Shown: positions 1 through 4,994, numbered from the stretch's first letter. The stretch is DNA of 10,606 nt from C00003060 sp964440795 (GCA_964440795.1 CAYTTQ010000080.1:1-10606); one strand, 5' to 3'. The notes: generated from the letters alone by a model not told the origin. Numbers and translations are program-made.

Positions 1-1
1 C

Positions 2-271
2 ATGGAAATTTATGAATTAGTGATCGAGATGAAACTATTGGAGCGAAGGTTAACCCTTTACGAAGAAAAGTATGGGATCTTGAGTGAGGATTTCCATGCT
101 GCTCTGATGGAGGGAAAGCTTTCCCGTTATGATGAATACGATGAGTCGCGGGCTGACTTTAGCAGGTGGAAAGGAATATATGAAACGTGGCTCCGTAGAA
201 AGCGATCATACAGTGAGAAAATTGAAAAGTTTGAGTTGGTGAACGCACTGCGAGTTCAGCCGGCATACTAA
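2..271 (+). CDS. Small helical protein, probable partner of the TumE-family gene
   Basis: This 89-residue protein is rich in charged residues and leucine (for example ERRLTLYEEKYG and WLRRKRSYSEKIEKFE) and looks almost wholly alpha-helical, possibly coiled-coil. It has no signal peptide or membrane segment. The ATG at position 2 gives a natural-looking N-terminus, but only one base precedes it, so its ribosome binding site and any upstream extension lie outside the window. Its stop codon is five bases before the ATG of the TumE-family gene, so the two are almost certainly co-transcribed and probably translationally coupled. By analogy with other two-gene modules that carry TumE-type proteins, it may be the antitoxin. 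That role rests on position only; I see no DNA-binding motif and do not recognise the family with certainty. Confidence 0.7.
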   Translation: MEIYELVIEMKLLERRLTLYEEKYGILSEDFHAALMEGKLSRYDEYDESRADFSRWKGIYETWLRRKRSYSEKIEKFELVNALRVQPAY

Positions 272-276
272 AATAG

Positions 277-714
277 ATGGAAAACCCTCTGAAGTCGCTA
301 AAGGATTATAGCCAATTTATTACGACAATACTCGACAAGCCTTATATTAAACGCTCCACCGTGGTTGTTTGGTTTGACAGCTCTTTTAGCGGCACTGCAG
401 AGGGTGAGATTCTTTTTTCAGAGGATTTTCGGCTCAGAATGCGGGAGGAGCTGGATTTTGAGGACGGCCTCATTACTTCCTATGGCTATGAGGTCTATAA
501 AGGTGAAGAGAGAATTTTCTGGTATGATGATTTTCCCCATCCTCATGACAAAACTTTGGCTAATAGCTACCCTCATCACAAACATATTCCACCCGATATC
601 AAACGGAACCGTATTCCGGCACCATTATTGAGTTTTTACCGTCCGAATCTGCCTCTTATCATCAAAGAAGTCGAAGGCCTTATTATTCCGTCTTCCGGGG
701 TCGGACCAACATAA
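277..714 (+). CDS. TumE-family (DUF6516) protein, putative toxin of a two-gene module
   Basis: This is a 145-residue soluble protein. The central and C-terminal part carries the signature I associate with the TumE/DUF6516 family: an aromatic-acidic stretch FWYDDFPHPHD at residues 81-91, the histidine cluster PHHKH at 99-103, then PPDIKRNRIPAP and a FYRPNLPLIIKEVE tail. The last ten or so residues (IIPSSGVGPT) look like run-on. The upstream half has alternating beta strands (STVVVWFD; GEILFSEDFRLRMREELDFEDG). TumE proteins are proposed toxins paired with a small antitoxin, here most likely the gene ending five bases upstream. No clear Shine-Dalgarno sequence precedes the ATG, which fits translation by coupling. 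It appears intact, with no frameshift. The biochemical activity of the family is not something I can state. Confidence 0.8.
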   Translation: MENPLKSLKDYSQFITTILDKPYIKRSTVVVWFDSSFSGTAEGEILFSEDFRLRMREELDFEDGLITSYGYEVYKGEERIFWYDDFPHPHDKTLANSYPHHKHIPPDIKRNRIPAPLLSFYRPNLPLIIKEVEGLIIPSSGVGPT

Positions 715-970
715 CATGCTCAAATATCATCAAATACGTCCAGTAAAAAGCTGTTTTCACCCCTTGGAGCCTCATTTTTGTCCTTAAAATCAGGGCTGTA
801 AATTGCAACCGGTTGCTGTGTTTCAGTCCTATGTTTCAAATTCCTCTTTATTCAGGAATGAACAGTTGAGCTGTTCTCAGGTCTCAGTCCAGTCTTCGAG
901 TATGAGCCGGCGTTCCCATAGTGTCTGCCAGGGAGACAGTTAAGCGCCTGGATAGAGGTGGAATGTTGGC
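715..970. other. Gene-free spacer with small hairpins
   Basis: I see no credible coding sequence here. It holds a perfect 12-base palindrome GCAACCGGTTGC at 805-816, a hairpin ATTCCT/AGGAAT near 839-858, and an adjacent hairpin GAACAG/CTGTTC at 860-876. The 833-860 segment starts GTTTCAAATTCC and has the look of a single CRISPR-type repeat, but no second copy is present. The function of these structures is unknown. Confidence 0.5.
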
Positions 971-1080
971 CAGAGGTCGGTAGTCAGAGGTCAGAGACCA
1001 GGGGGCAGGGGTCAGAAGACGGAGGATGGACGACAGAGGACAGTAGTCAGAAGACAGAGGTCAGAAGGCAGAAGGCGGAG
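971..1080. repeat. AG-rich degenerate repeat tract (GGTCAGAGG family)
   Basis: This tract is built from imperfect copies of units such as CAGAGGTC, AGTCAGAAGAC and CAGAAGGC on the + strand, almost free of T. Related tracts occur at 4190-4316, 4817-4908, 6858-6884 and 9981-10000. The ten-mer CAGAGGTCGG at 971-980 recurs at 9984-9993. The open frame running through it has repetitive, non-protein-like composition and is not a gene. Confidence 0.8.
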
Positions 1081-1134
1081 ATGGTGGAAGTCAGTAAAGA
1101 AAACCGAAGAGCCGTGATGGGGCCCGTCAACCTA

Positions 1135-1162
1135 TTGACATGAGTGGTATAACTGTTATATT
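1135..1162 (+). promoter_or_regulatory. Sigma-70-type promoter of the BrnT-like/RHH module
   Basis: A perfect -35 box TTGACA (1135-1140) is followed 16 bases later by TATATT (1157-1162), a five-of-six match to the -10 box. Transcription would start about eight bases before the ATG at 1177, leaving almost no leader and no Shine-Dalgarno sequence. Confidence 0.65.
1148..1160. promoter_or_regulatory. Palindromic operator TATAACTGTTATA
   Basis: This is a perfect 6+1+6 inverted repeat that fills the space between the -35 and -10 boxes of the promoter above and overlaps the -10. Ribbon-helix-helix antitoxins bind short inverted repeats in their own promoters, and an intact RHH gene is encoded in this operon. 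The likely role is autorepression (inference). Confidence 0.5.
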
Positions 1163-1176
1163 ATTTTTCTGAACAT

Positions 1177-1450
1177 ATGCGTTTCAAATTTGACAACCGA
1201 AAGAGCCAAAAGCTGAAATCAGACCCTCGTCGCCAGGTCGATTTGGTTGAAGTCCAGGGAATTTGGTTCCATCCTCATTATATTGACTCTCGTTGCGATG
1301 ATCCAGAGCAGTTTCGTGCAATTGGATGGGTGAAAGCTCTATTCAGTCATATATGAAATCAGGGAGGACGATGAGGGAGAATATTATCATCTTGTGACGC
1401 TCTGGAAGTCCACAAAGCAAGAGGAAAAGCTATATGAAGAATGCAGCTAA
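1177..1450 (+). pseudogene. BrnT-like toxin gene, disrupted by a frameshift
   Basis: Reading from the ATG at 1177 gives MRFKFDNRKSQKLKSD, then HPHYIDSRCDDPEQFRAIGWVK, followed by a premature TGA at 1354-1356 (59 residues). In the +1 frame from about 1337 the protein resumes as LYSVIYEIREDDEGEYYHLV and ends ...EEKLYEECS at the TAA of 1448-1450. Joined, the two parts make a protein of about 90 residues that resembles the BrnT family (RelE-like RNase toxins): an N-terminal F-x-F/W-D-x-x-K-S start, a central R-x-I-G-W strand and a C-terminal E-x-x-x-Y-x-x-L-V-T-L-W-K strand pair. Related proteins usually read GWVKGKLYSV, so loss of two or five bases near 1336 is the likely lesion. The 3' end overlaps the antitoxin gene by 17 bases. 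A sequencing error would give the same picture. Confidence 0.75.
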
Positions 1451-1730
1451 GAAGGCCAGACTGTCTGCCGATGAGATTGCGGAAAAGGCAATGAACGGGG
1501 AGGATATATCTCGGTTTTTTACAAACAAAGGCGAGATGAAACCAGCGGTTCAGCGGGTGAACGTCGATCTTACCCTGGATATGCTGAAGGAACTCGATAC
1601 GATTGCAAGACAATTAAATATCAGCCGCCAAGCTGTTATAAAGACATACCTGCGTCAATCCCTGGACCAACACTATTTGGCTCGTCGGGGAGCAGCCTCA
1701 TCCGGGCTTGGGGCACGTTCAAAATTATGA
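1434..1730 (+). CDS. Ribbon-helix-helix (CopG/BrnA-like) antitoxin
   Basis: This is a 98-residue protein. Residues about 35-80 carry the ribbon-helix-helix fold: a short strand VQRVNVDLT, helix MLKELDTIARQLN, then ISRQAVIKTYLRQSLDQHY. The N-terminal part (KKARLSADEIAEKAMNGEDI) is the usual toxin-facing extension seen in BrnA/CopG antitoxins of this type. The start ATG lies inside the toxin reading frame, giving a 17-base overlap, with GAGGAAAA about six bases upstream as ribosome binding site. The toxin gene above is frameshifted, so this antitoxin now appears orphaned. It may still repress the palindromic operator at 1148-1160. The last residues (GLGARSKL) run into non-conserved sequence. 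Confidence 0.85.
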   Translation: MKNAAKKARLSADEIAEKAMNGEDISRFFTNKGEMKPAVQRVNVDLTLDMLKELDTIARQLNISRQAVIKTYLRQSLDQHYLARRGAASSGLGARSKL

Positions 1731-1760
1731 GCTGGGGAACGTGCCAGTTTATAAGAATCT

Positions 1761-1845
1761 CGCGCAGAGGCGCAAAGGCGCAGAGATAGGAGATGAAAGC
1801 CCAAAGCTGAAAGGTGAAAGAGGCTCCGCAGATCGGCGCAGATTA
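1761..1845. repeat. Degenerate repeats: GGCGCAAAGGCGCAGAG and CCGCAGATCGGCGCAGATTA
   Basis: Two short families lie side by side. One is a purine-rich CGCAGAGGCGCAAAGGCGC unit at 1761-1786. The other is a CCGCAGAT...GCAGATTA unit near 1822-1845. Variants of both recur at 2928-3137. No gene is visible from 1731 to 1975. Confidence 0.6.
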
Positions 1846-1975
1846 TTTTGGGGGTAGAAAACGAGAAAAAATTCAATTGGGCGGGGAGGAAGGGCGCGTA
1901 TTGAAGCATAAGAGGCGAGATACCATTTAAAAGGCTACTTTGACACACAACGACAAATATGCATGTGCATTTGAT

Positions 1976-2005
1976 TTGACCCTTTCAGAGTGGGAGCGTT
2001 ATAGC
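1976..2005 (+). promoter_or_regulatory. Candidate promoter for the DIP1984-family gene
   Basis: TTGACC (1976-1981) followed 18 bases later by TATAGC (2000-2005) is a fair sigma-70 match. It would give a leader of about 115 bases before the ATG at 2127. A second TTGACA at 1940-1945 has no good -10 partner. Confidence 0.35.
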
Positions 2006-2017
2006 ACGAGAAGGGGG

Positions 2018-2073
2018 CATTCCAATACGGACTCGGTTCATACTTTTCAGACAGGAAATGAGGGGTTGGAATG
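2018..2073 (+). other. Inverted repeat in the leader of the DIP1984-family gene
   Basis: CATTCCAA (2018-2025) and TTGGAATG (2066-2073) are perfect complements separated by 40 bases, all within the predicted leader. It could close an RNA stem about 40 bases upstream of the ribosome binding site. An eight-base match can occur by chance, so this is weak. Confidence 0.3.
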
Positions 2074-2111
2074 AAGCAGGGTTTGGGTCTGCCGGTAGAT
2101 CTGGCTTTCGG

Positions 2112-2120
2112 AGGAGGTGA
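2112..2120 (+). promoter_or_regulatory. Very strong ribosome binding site AGGAGGTGA
   Basis: A near-complete match to the anti-Shine-Dalgarno sequence sits six bases before ATG 2127. It fixes the start codon and stands out because most genes in this window have weak or no such site. Confidence 0.8.
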
Positions 2121-2126
2121 AGAAGG

Positions 2127-2579
2127 ATGAAACTTGCGGAATTGCTCAATGAGAGAAAAACAGTAAAAGAAGAAATCAAGATGGTGAAGCAGCGACTCTA
2201 TTCCTCGGCAAAATTACAGGAGGGTGATTCGGTGCCGGTTGAACCCCCAGATGAGCTCAAGCAAACATTGATTGCACTTTATGAACGGCTCAATGAATTG
2301 ATCGTATTGATCAATAGAACCAATGTGAATACCATGGAAAGCGGAAAGAGCCTCATGGAGTGGATCGCCGAACGGGACAAGAATCGGGGTATCGCCGATG
2401 TTCTGCATCAATTGGCTGAAAACGCAACGCCAAAGCCTGAGAGATTTTCGAGAAATGAGATTCGGTTTATACCGGCGGTAGATGTCAAAGAGGTTCGTAA
2501 AACGGCCGATGGTTACGCTAAGAAAGCACGGGAGGTTGATAACCGGATACAAGCGGCAAACTGGAACATTGACGTCTGA
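2127..2579 (+). CDS. DIP1984 family protein
   Basis: This 150-residue soluble protein matches the DIP1984 ('septicolysin'-named) family along its whole length. It has a long N-terminal helix (MKLAELLNERKTVKEEIKMV) and QRLYSSAKLQEGDSVPVEPP, then a coiled-coil segment with LYERLNELIVLINRTNVNT. A central part includes MEWIAERDKNRGIADVLHQL. The C-terminal signature is RNEIRFIPAVDVKEVRKTAD followed by the ending DNRIQAANWNIDV. The molecular role of the family is not settled. From memory, comparative genomics of bacterial RNA-repair (RtcB) systems noted Band-7-type scaffolds with a tRNA-like non-coding RNA, and DIP1984 genes can occur in such neighbourhoods. The tRNA-like sequence starting seven bases after this stop codon fits that view. 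No rtcB or Band-7 gene is visible here. The gene is complete with a strong ribosome binding site. Confidence 0.85.
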   Translation: MKLAELLNERKTVKEEIKMVKQRLYSSAKLQEGDSVPVEPPDELKQTLIALYERLNELIVLINRTNVNTMESGKSLMEWIAERDKNRGIADVLHQLAENATPKPERFSRNEIRFIPAVDVKEVRKTADGYAKKAREVDNRIQAANWNIDV

Positions 2580-2585
2580 AATGGG

Positions 2586-2692
2586 AAGCAGTTGGTAGCT
2601 TGGGAACGTGCCGGGGATGCACCCTGTCAGTCGACGACTGTCAAGGATCCAACTGATAATTGGAATATCGAGGTTCAAATCCTCTCTTACTG
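2586..2692 (+). ncRNA. tRNA-like RNA downstream of the DIP1984-family gene
   Basis: Four tRNA-like elements lie in the correct order. (1) A D-arm: stem AAGC (2586-2589)/GCTT (2598-2601) with the canonical loop AGTTGGTA. (2) An extra block at 2602-2647 with hairpins GTGC/GCAC (2608-2622) and CAGTC/GACTG (2628-2640). (3) An anticodon arm: stem TCCAA (2648-2652)/TTGGA (2660-2664) with the seven-base loop CTGATAA, identical to that of tRNA-Ile(GAU). (4) A four-base variable loop and a T-arm with loop TTCAAAT (2674-2680) closed by GAGG/CCTC; the fifth pair is mismatched. I find no seven-base acceptor stem: the 5' flank TGAAATG does not pair with CTTACTG. The element is therefore either a specialised tRNA mimic or a decayed, interrupted tRNA. 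Its position right after DIP1984 favours a co-transcribed functional RNA. The boundaries are uncertain. Confidence 0.55.
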
Positions 2693-2746
2693 TAACGACT
2701 CATTGTTACAAGAGTAGGTGAGAAACCATATCAAGGTTACTGTAAC
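2687..2746 (+). other. Hairpin and TTACTGTAAC direct repeat after the tRNA-like RNA
   Basis: TGTAAC (2691-2696) and GTTACA (2705-2710) form a six-base-pair hairpin with an eight-base loop immediately 3' of the T-arm. The ten-mer TTACTGTAAC occurs at 2687-2696 and again at 2737-2746, where it is part of a perfect GTTAC-T-GTAAC palindrome. There is no U-run, so this is not a standard terminator. It could be a 3'-end structure of the RNA. Confidence 0.4.
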
Positions 2747-2924
2747 AACCAGCATCCATGTTAACGTACACCCAAGTGAGGGCGGGAACGGGGACAGCGC
2801 CAGGACAGTCGCGTTGAGTACGGGAAGAAGATTGATGAAAGCGCGTGGAATGGGAGACGTCGCTACTTTGTTAACTTATTTTGGGTTCTCGCACCCAGTA
2901 CGATCTTCCGGACCTACGGGGTAA
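2718..2924. other. Unassigned sequence with no credible gene
   Basis: An open frame of 68 codons from a GTG at 2718 reads through this segment, but it has no ribosome binding site and no family I recognise, and it ends where the degenerate repeats begin. I list it as non-coding or remnant sequence. Confidence 0.4.
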
Positions 2925-2927
2925 ACA

Positions 2928-3137
2928 AAGGCGCAAAGACGCAAAGGGATCCGCAGATTACGCCCCAGAGAAATAGGCTACGCATTTCACAGGGTAAACA
3001 TTTCACAGGGCAAGCAGATTGACGCAGATTGAGGTATGAAGAATGATCTGATAAGCTGATCCGCAGATTACGATCCGCAGATTACGCAGATTGACGCAGA
3101 TTAGGGAAGATGGGAAAGAATCTGTGAAATCTGTGGA
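2928..3137. repeat. Cluster of degenerate repeats (GGCGCAAAG, CCGCAGATTACG, CATTTCACAGGG)
   Basis: Several short units are mixed here. GGCGCAAAGACGCAAAGG lies near 2930-2946. ATCCGCAGATTACG appears near 2949 and twice near 3059-3085, followed by GCAGATTGACGCAGATT copies. CATTTCACAGGG lies at 2983-2994 and again at 2999-3010. The tract ends with a GAAATCTGTGGAT unit. It abuts the truncated 5' end of the glycosyltransferase fragment, so it marks or replaced the lost part of that gene. Frames through it are repetitive and not coding. Confidence 0.75.
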
Positions 3138-3146
3138 TAGCTGAGT

Positions 3147-3722
3147 GTGAATTGGGATGGGATTAATGGGATTGCGGGGATTGCCGGGGTTGTGGCATTC
3201 GGGCTGCTCGCCTTGTTCTGCATGAAGTCCGGAGTAGGGGAAGCTTTGCTTGCCCTCTCGATTTGTATGGGTCTTGCCTGTGTGGGGTTTCTGCCTTTTA
3301 ACATGCCGCGCGCACATGTTTTCATGGGGGATGTCGGAAGCATTCTCTTGGGGTTTGTGTTTGCCGCAATGGTGGTGGGATTGGCGCGTAGTATAAATGA
3401 TTTTGTTGTGCTTTGTTCGTTTTTGTTCCCCTTTTATGCAGATGAGCTGCATACGGAATATGTGAGACTGAAGGACGGGGAAAACCTCCTTACGCCTCAT
3501 AGAAGGCATATATATCAGTTGCTGGCCAATGAAATGGAAATTGCCCATTGGAAGGTGGCGCTGTGGTATGGGGTGTTGCAGGCGCTGGTTGGGATTGGGG
3601 CGTTGCTGCTTCACCGGTATGGCGTAGTGCCGGTAACGGTTTTCTTGGCGGGATGTTTGGCAGCGTTTTGCGGTTTTGGCTACTGGGTCCGATCGCGTGT
3701 GAAAGGGGAGGAAGCAACTTGA
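3147..3722 (+). pseudogene. C-terminal part of a WecA/WbpL-like sugar-phosphate transferase (MraY-type family)
   Basis: About 190 codons read as the second half of a membrane enzyme that transfers a HexNAc-1-phosphate from its UDP sugar to undecaprenyl phosphate, the first step of O-antigen or related glycan assembly. Family marks are NWDGINGIAG at the very start (usually NFxDGxxGxAG), PRAHVFMGDVGSILLGF at about 52-68 with the FMGD active-site motif, and HRRHIYQLLANE at about 117-128. Hydrophobic stretches give four to five membrane segments. Full-length relatives are about 320-350 residues with the first motif near the middle, so roughly the N-terminal half is missing. An in-frame TAG (3138-3140) lies in the repeat just upstream, leaving only a GTG as nominal start, with no ribosome binding site. 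I regard it as a 5'-truncated remnant. Confidence 0.8.
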
Positions 3723-3755
3723 GGTTAGGCCGGTATTGTCTTGAGATTGGATGAA

Positions 3756-4190
3756 ATGTATCTTTTAAAGAAGATCATTGCCCCTTTTTTTATGCCGGTT
3801 TCTGGATTGCTTTTTCTGGCGCTGGCGGGCCTTTTTTGTCTGTGGTTTACGCGTAAACAGAAAACAGGTAAGGTTTTTGGTTACCATCGCTACTTTGCTG
3901 CTCGGGCTTTTGAGCTATAATGCGGTAAGTTATAGGTTGGTGGCACCGCTGGAGGGCCGATATCCGCCGCTGATCAATTTGGATAGCGTTCGTGGGGTGA
4001 AGTGGATCGTGGTGTTGGGGGGCGGGGCTTTTGTTGATTTGGAGCTGCCGGCGTCCACCTATCTGTCGGAATCCTCTTTGTTTCGGCTTTTGGAGGGCGT
4101 TTTCATTCACAACAGGCTTTCCGGCAGTAAGCTCATTTTGTCCGGGCGGAGTGGTTTTTCCGGGGGTATGGTGTGGGTTTCCAAGAAGTC
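3756..4190 (+). pseudogene. DUF218 (ElyC/SanA/YdcF-type) membrane protein gene, frameshifted and 3'-truncated
   Basis: From ATG 3756 the sequence reads MYLLKKIIAPFFMPVSGLLF, then LALAGLFCLWFTRKQKTGK, which is the two-helix membrane start typical of ElyC-like proteins. It stops at 3918-3920. In the +1 frame, from about 3870, the protein continues RFLVTIATLLLGLLSYNAVS, then LVAPLEGRYPP, and the DUF218 core strand IVVLGGGAF, then SGSKLILSGRSGF. A one-base insertion or two-base deletion near 3870 explains the switch. After about 4185 the frame runs into the AG-rich repeat, so roughly the last 100 residues of the usual 250 are gone. DUF218 proteins of this type act in envelope and peptidoglycan or glycan-carrier homeostasis. 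It lies 33 bases after the transferase remnant, probably one former operon. Confidence 0.75.
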
Positions 4191-4316
4191 GGGGGGTCGG
4201 TAGTCAGTGGTCAGTGGTCAGTAGTCAGAGGGGCAAGGGAAGAAGGCCGAAAGCAGAGGTCAGCCTCCGGCCCATAGGGGCCTACGCCCCGGTGGGAGGG
4301 CCTAAGGCGGAAGGTC
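4190..4316. repeat. AG-rich repeat tract with a GC-rich hairpin
   Basis: Tandem GGTCAGTGGTCAGTAGTCAG units start at about 4197. They are followed by a GC-rich inverted repeat: CCTCC (4264-4268)/GGAGG (4295-4299) outside GGGGC (4277-4281)/GCCCC (4286-4290). The tract replaces the 3' end of the DUF218 gene and precedes the hicBA promoter. Confidence 0.75.
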
Positions 4317-4348
4317 AAAGTTCGTTTCTGCATATAATGAAAGTTTTC

Positions 4349-4378
4349 TTGACGATTGAAAGAATTGTGCCATATTGT
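4349..4378 (+). promoter_or_regulatory. Promoter of hicBA
   Basis: TTGACG (4349-4354) followed 18 bases later by TATTGT (4373-4378) makes a reasonable sigma-70 promoter. It would give a leader of about 45 bases to the hicB ATG, with AGAGG about seven bases before the start codon as ribosome binding site. Confidence 0.5.
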
Positions 4379-4431
4379 AATTAGCTATATAAGTTGCCTG
4401 AAAATAAAAAAAATAACCATAGAGGTTCATT

Positions 4432-4638
4432 ATGTTAAGAAATTTTACACTGGAATACTGGATAGACGACAACTGGTATGTGGGCCGGTTGCGGGAGGTT
4501 CCGGGTGTATTCAGTCAGGGGGAATCCATTGAAGAGCTAAAAGAAAATATCCGGGATGCTTACCGCATGGTTATGGCGGAAGTGGAAATCCCGCCGCATC
4601 CTGAATCCAATACCATGGAAATCGAGGTCGCTGTTTGA
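4432..4638 (+). CDS. hicB: HicB family antitoxin
   Basis: This 68-residue protein has the HicB partial RNase H-like fold: a strand with YWIDDNWYVGRLREVPGVFSQ, the G-ESIEELKENIRDAYRMVMAE helix, and a short acidic C-terminus. It binds and neutralises the HicA RNase toxin encoded downstream. It is the short form of HicB with no clear C-terminal helix-turn-helix or RHH DNA-binding domain, so operon autorepression, if any, would depend on the complex or on another factor. The order hicB then hicA is one of the two usual orders. Its TGA (4636-4638) overlaps the TTG start of hicA, indicating translational coupling. It appears complete and functional. Confidence 0.9.
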   Translation: MLRNFTLEYWIDDNWYVGRLREVPGVFSQGESIEELKENIRDAYRMVMAEVEIPPHPESNTMEIEVAV

Positions 4639-4820
4639 AGAGAAACAAGCTGATAAAGAAGCTTGTCAAGGCAGGATGCCACATGAAAAGGCACGGCGGC
4701 AAGCATGATATTTATGTTAATCCCCGCAATGGTCGTCAAAGCCCGGTTCCCAGGCATAGTGAGATAAAAGAATCGTTGGCAAATCTTATTTTTAAACAGC
4801 TCGACATTGACCTTTCCTAA
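4635..4820 (+). CDS. hicA: HicA family toxin (mRNA interferase)
   Basis: This 61-residue double-stranded-RNA-binding-fold toxin cleaves mRNA to arrest translation. Features seen are the N-terminal helix KRNKLIKKLVKAG, the strand with KRHGGKHDIYVNP that includes the likely catalytic histidine H24 (G-x-H pattern), and the C-terminal PVPRHSEIKESLANLIFKQL that closes HicA proteins. The start is a TTG at 4635 overlapping the hicB stop. No independent ribosome binding site is needed if it is coupled. Length and motifs are as expected for the family, with no disruption. The stop codon is followed directly by another AG-rich repeat tract. Confidence 0.9.
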   Translation: MKRNKLIKKLVKAGCHMKRHGGKHDIYVNPRNGRQSPVPRHSEIKESLANLIFKQLDIDLS

Positions 4821-4908
4821 AGGGGAAAGGGGAAAGGGCCGAGGGCCGGGGACCAAGGAGCAAGGGAAGAGATCTGAAGGCAGAAGGCGGAAGGCGGAGC
4901 GGCGAGGG
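4817..4908. repeat. AG-rich repeat tract (GGGGAAAGGGCCGAGGG type)
   Basis: Imperfect GGGGAAAGG, GGCCGAGGG and GAAGGCGGAAGGCGG units make up this tract. The 17-mer GGGGAAAGGGCCGAGGG at 4829-4845 is repeated exactly at 6858-6874. The first bases also pair with the hicA 3' end (CCTTTCC 4811-4817/GGAAAGG 4824-4830). No T-run follows, so it is not a standard terminator. Confidence 0.75.
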
Positions 4909-4967
4909 AAATGAATTCGGAAGAGAACAGGAAAAAGTTGACTCTGCATGGAGTTGGATGTAATTTT

Positions 4968-4994
4968 TTGACATACCGAAAACGAGTTTATTAA
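4968..4994 (+). promoter_or_regulatory. Candidate promoter for the two-gene ImmA-like module
   Basis: TTGACA (4968-4973) followed 15 bases later by TATTAA (4989-4994) lies just upstream of the ATG at 5008. The spacing is short and the -10 is a four-of-six match. A second TTGACT sits at 4938-4943 without a clear -10. Confidence 0.35.

Noticed and set aside
833..862. CRISPR-like repeat beginning GTTTCAAATTCC with an internal hairpin
   Set aside because: Only one copy is present, no regular spacing and no cas gene; a single hairpin is not an array.
935..950. Integron attC-like core GTTAAGC
   Set aside because: No matching inverse core or paired arms at the expected distance, and no other cassette boundary shows one.
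958..1143. 61-codon open frame on the + strand
   Set aside because: It is a translation of the AG-rich repeat (repeated SQRSETRGQGSEDG-type residues) and not a protein.
1735..2612. Shared 11-mer GGGAACGTGCC at 1735-1745 and 2602-2612 as evidence that a repeat inserted in the tRNA-like RNA
   Set aside because: Eleven-base matches between two places are expected by chance in a window this long; flanks do not match.
2586..2692. Ordinary tRNA-Ile(GAU) gene
   Set aside because: The anticodon and T-arms fit, but there is no acceptor stem and 46 extra bases follow the D-arm, so a normal functional tRNA is not supported.
2586..2692. tmRNA or Y RNA
   Set aside because: tmRNA lacks an anticodon arm and has a D-arm without stem pairing of this kind; no Ro-binding stem typical of Y RNA was found.
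2718..2924. Small gene following the tRNA-like RNA
   Set aside because: GTG start without ribosome binding site, no recognised motif, and the frame ends at the repeat block.
3003..3614. 203-codon open frame on the minus strand
   Set aside because: It is a shadow of the transferase fragment and the repeat block; residues such as ICVNLRNLRI are typical translations of the CCGCAGATTACG repeat.
4031..4384. 117-codon + frame ending in the hicBA promoter region
   Set aside because: It is the wrong frame of the DUF218 gene continuing through the repeat (the LRPIGAYAPVGG part comes from the GC-rich hairpin).
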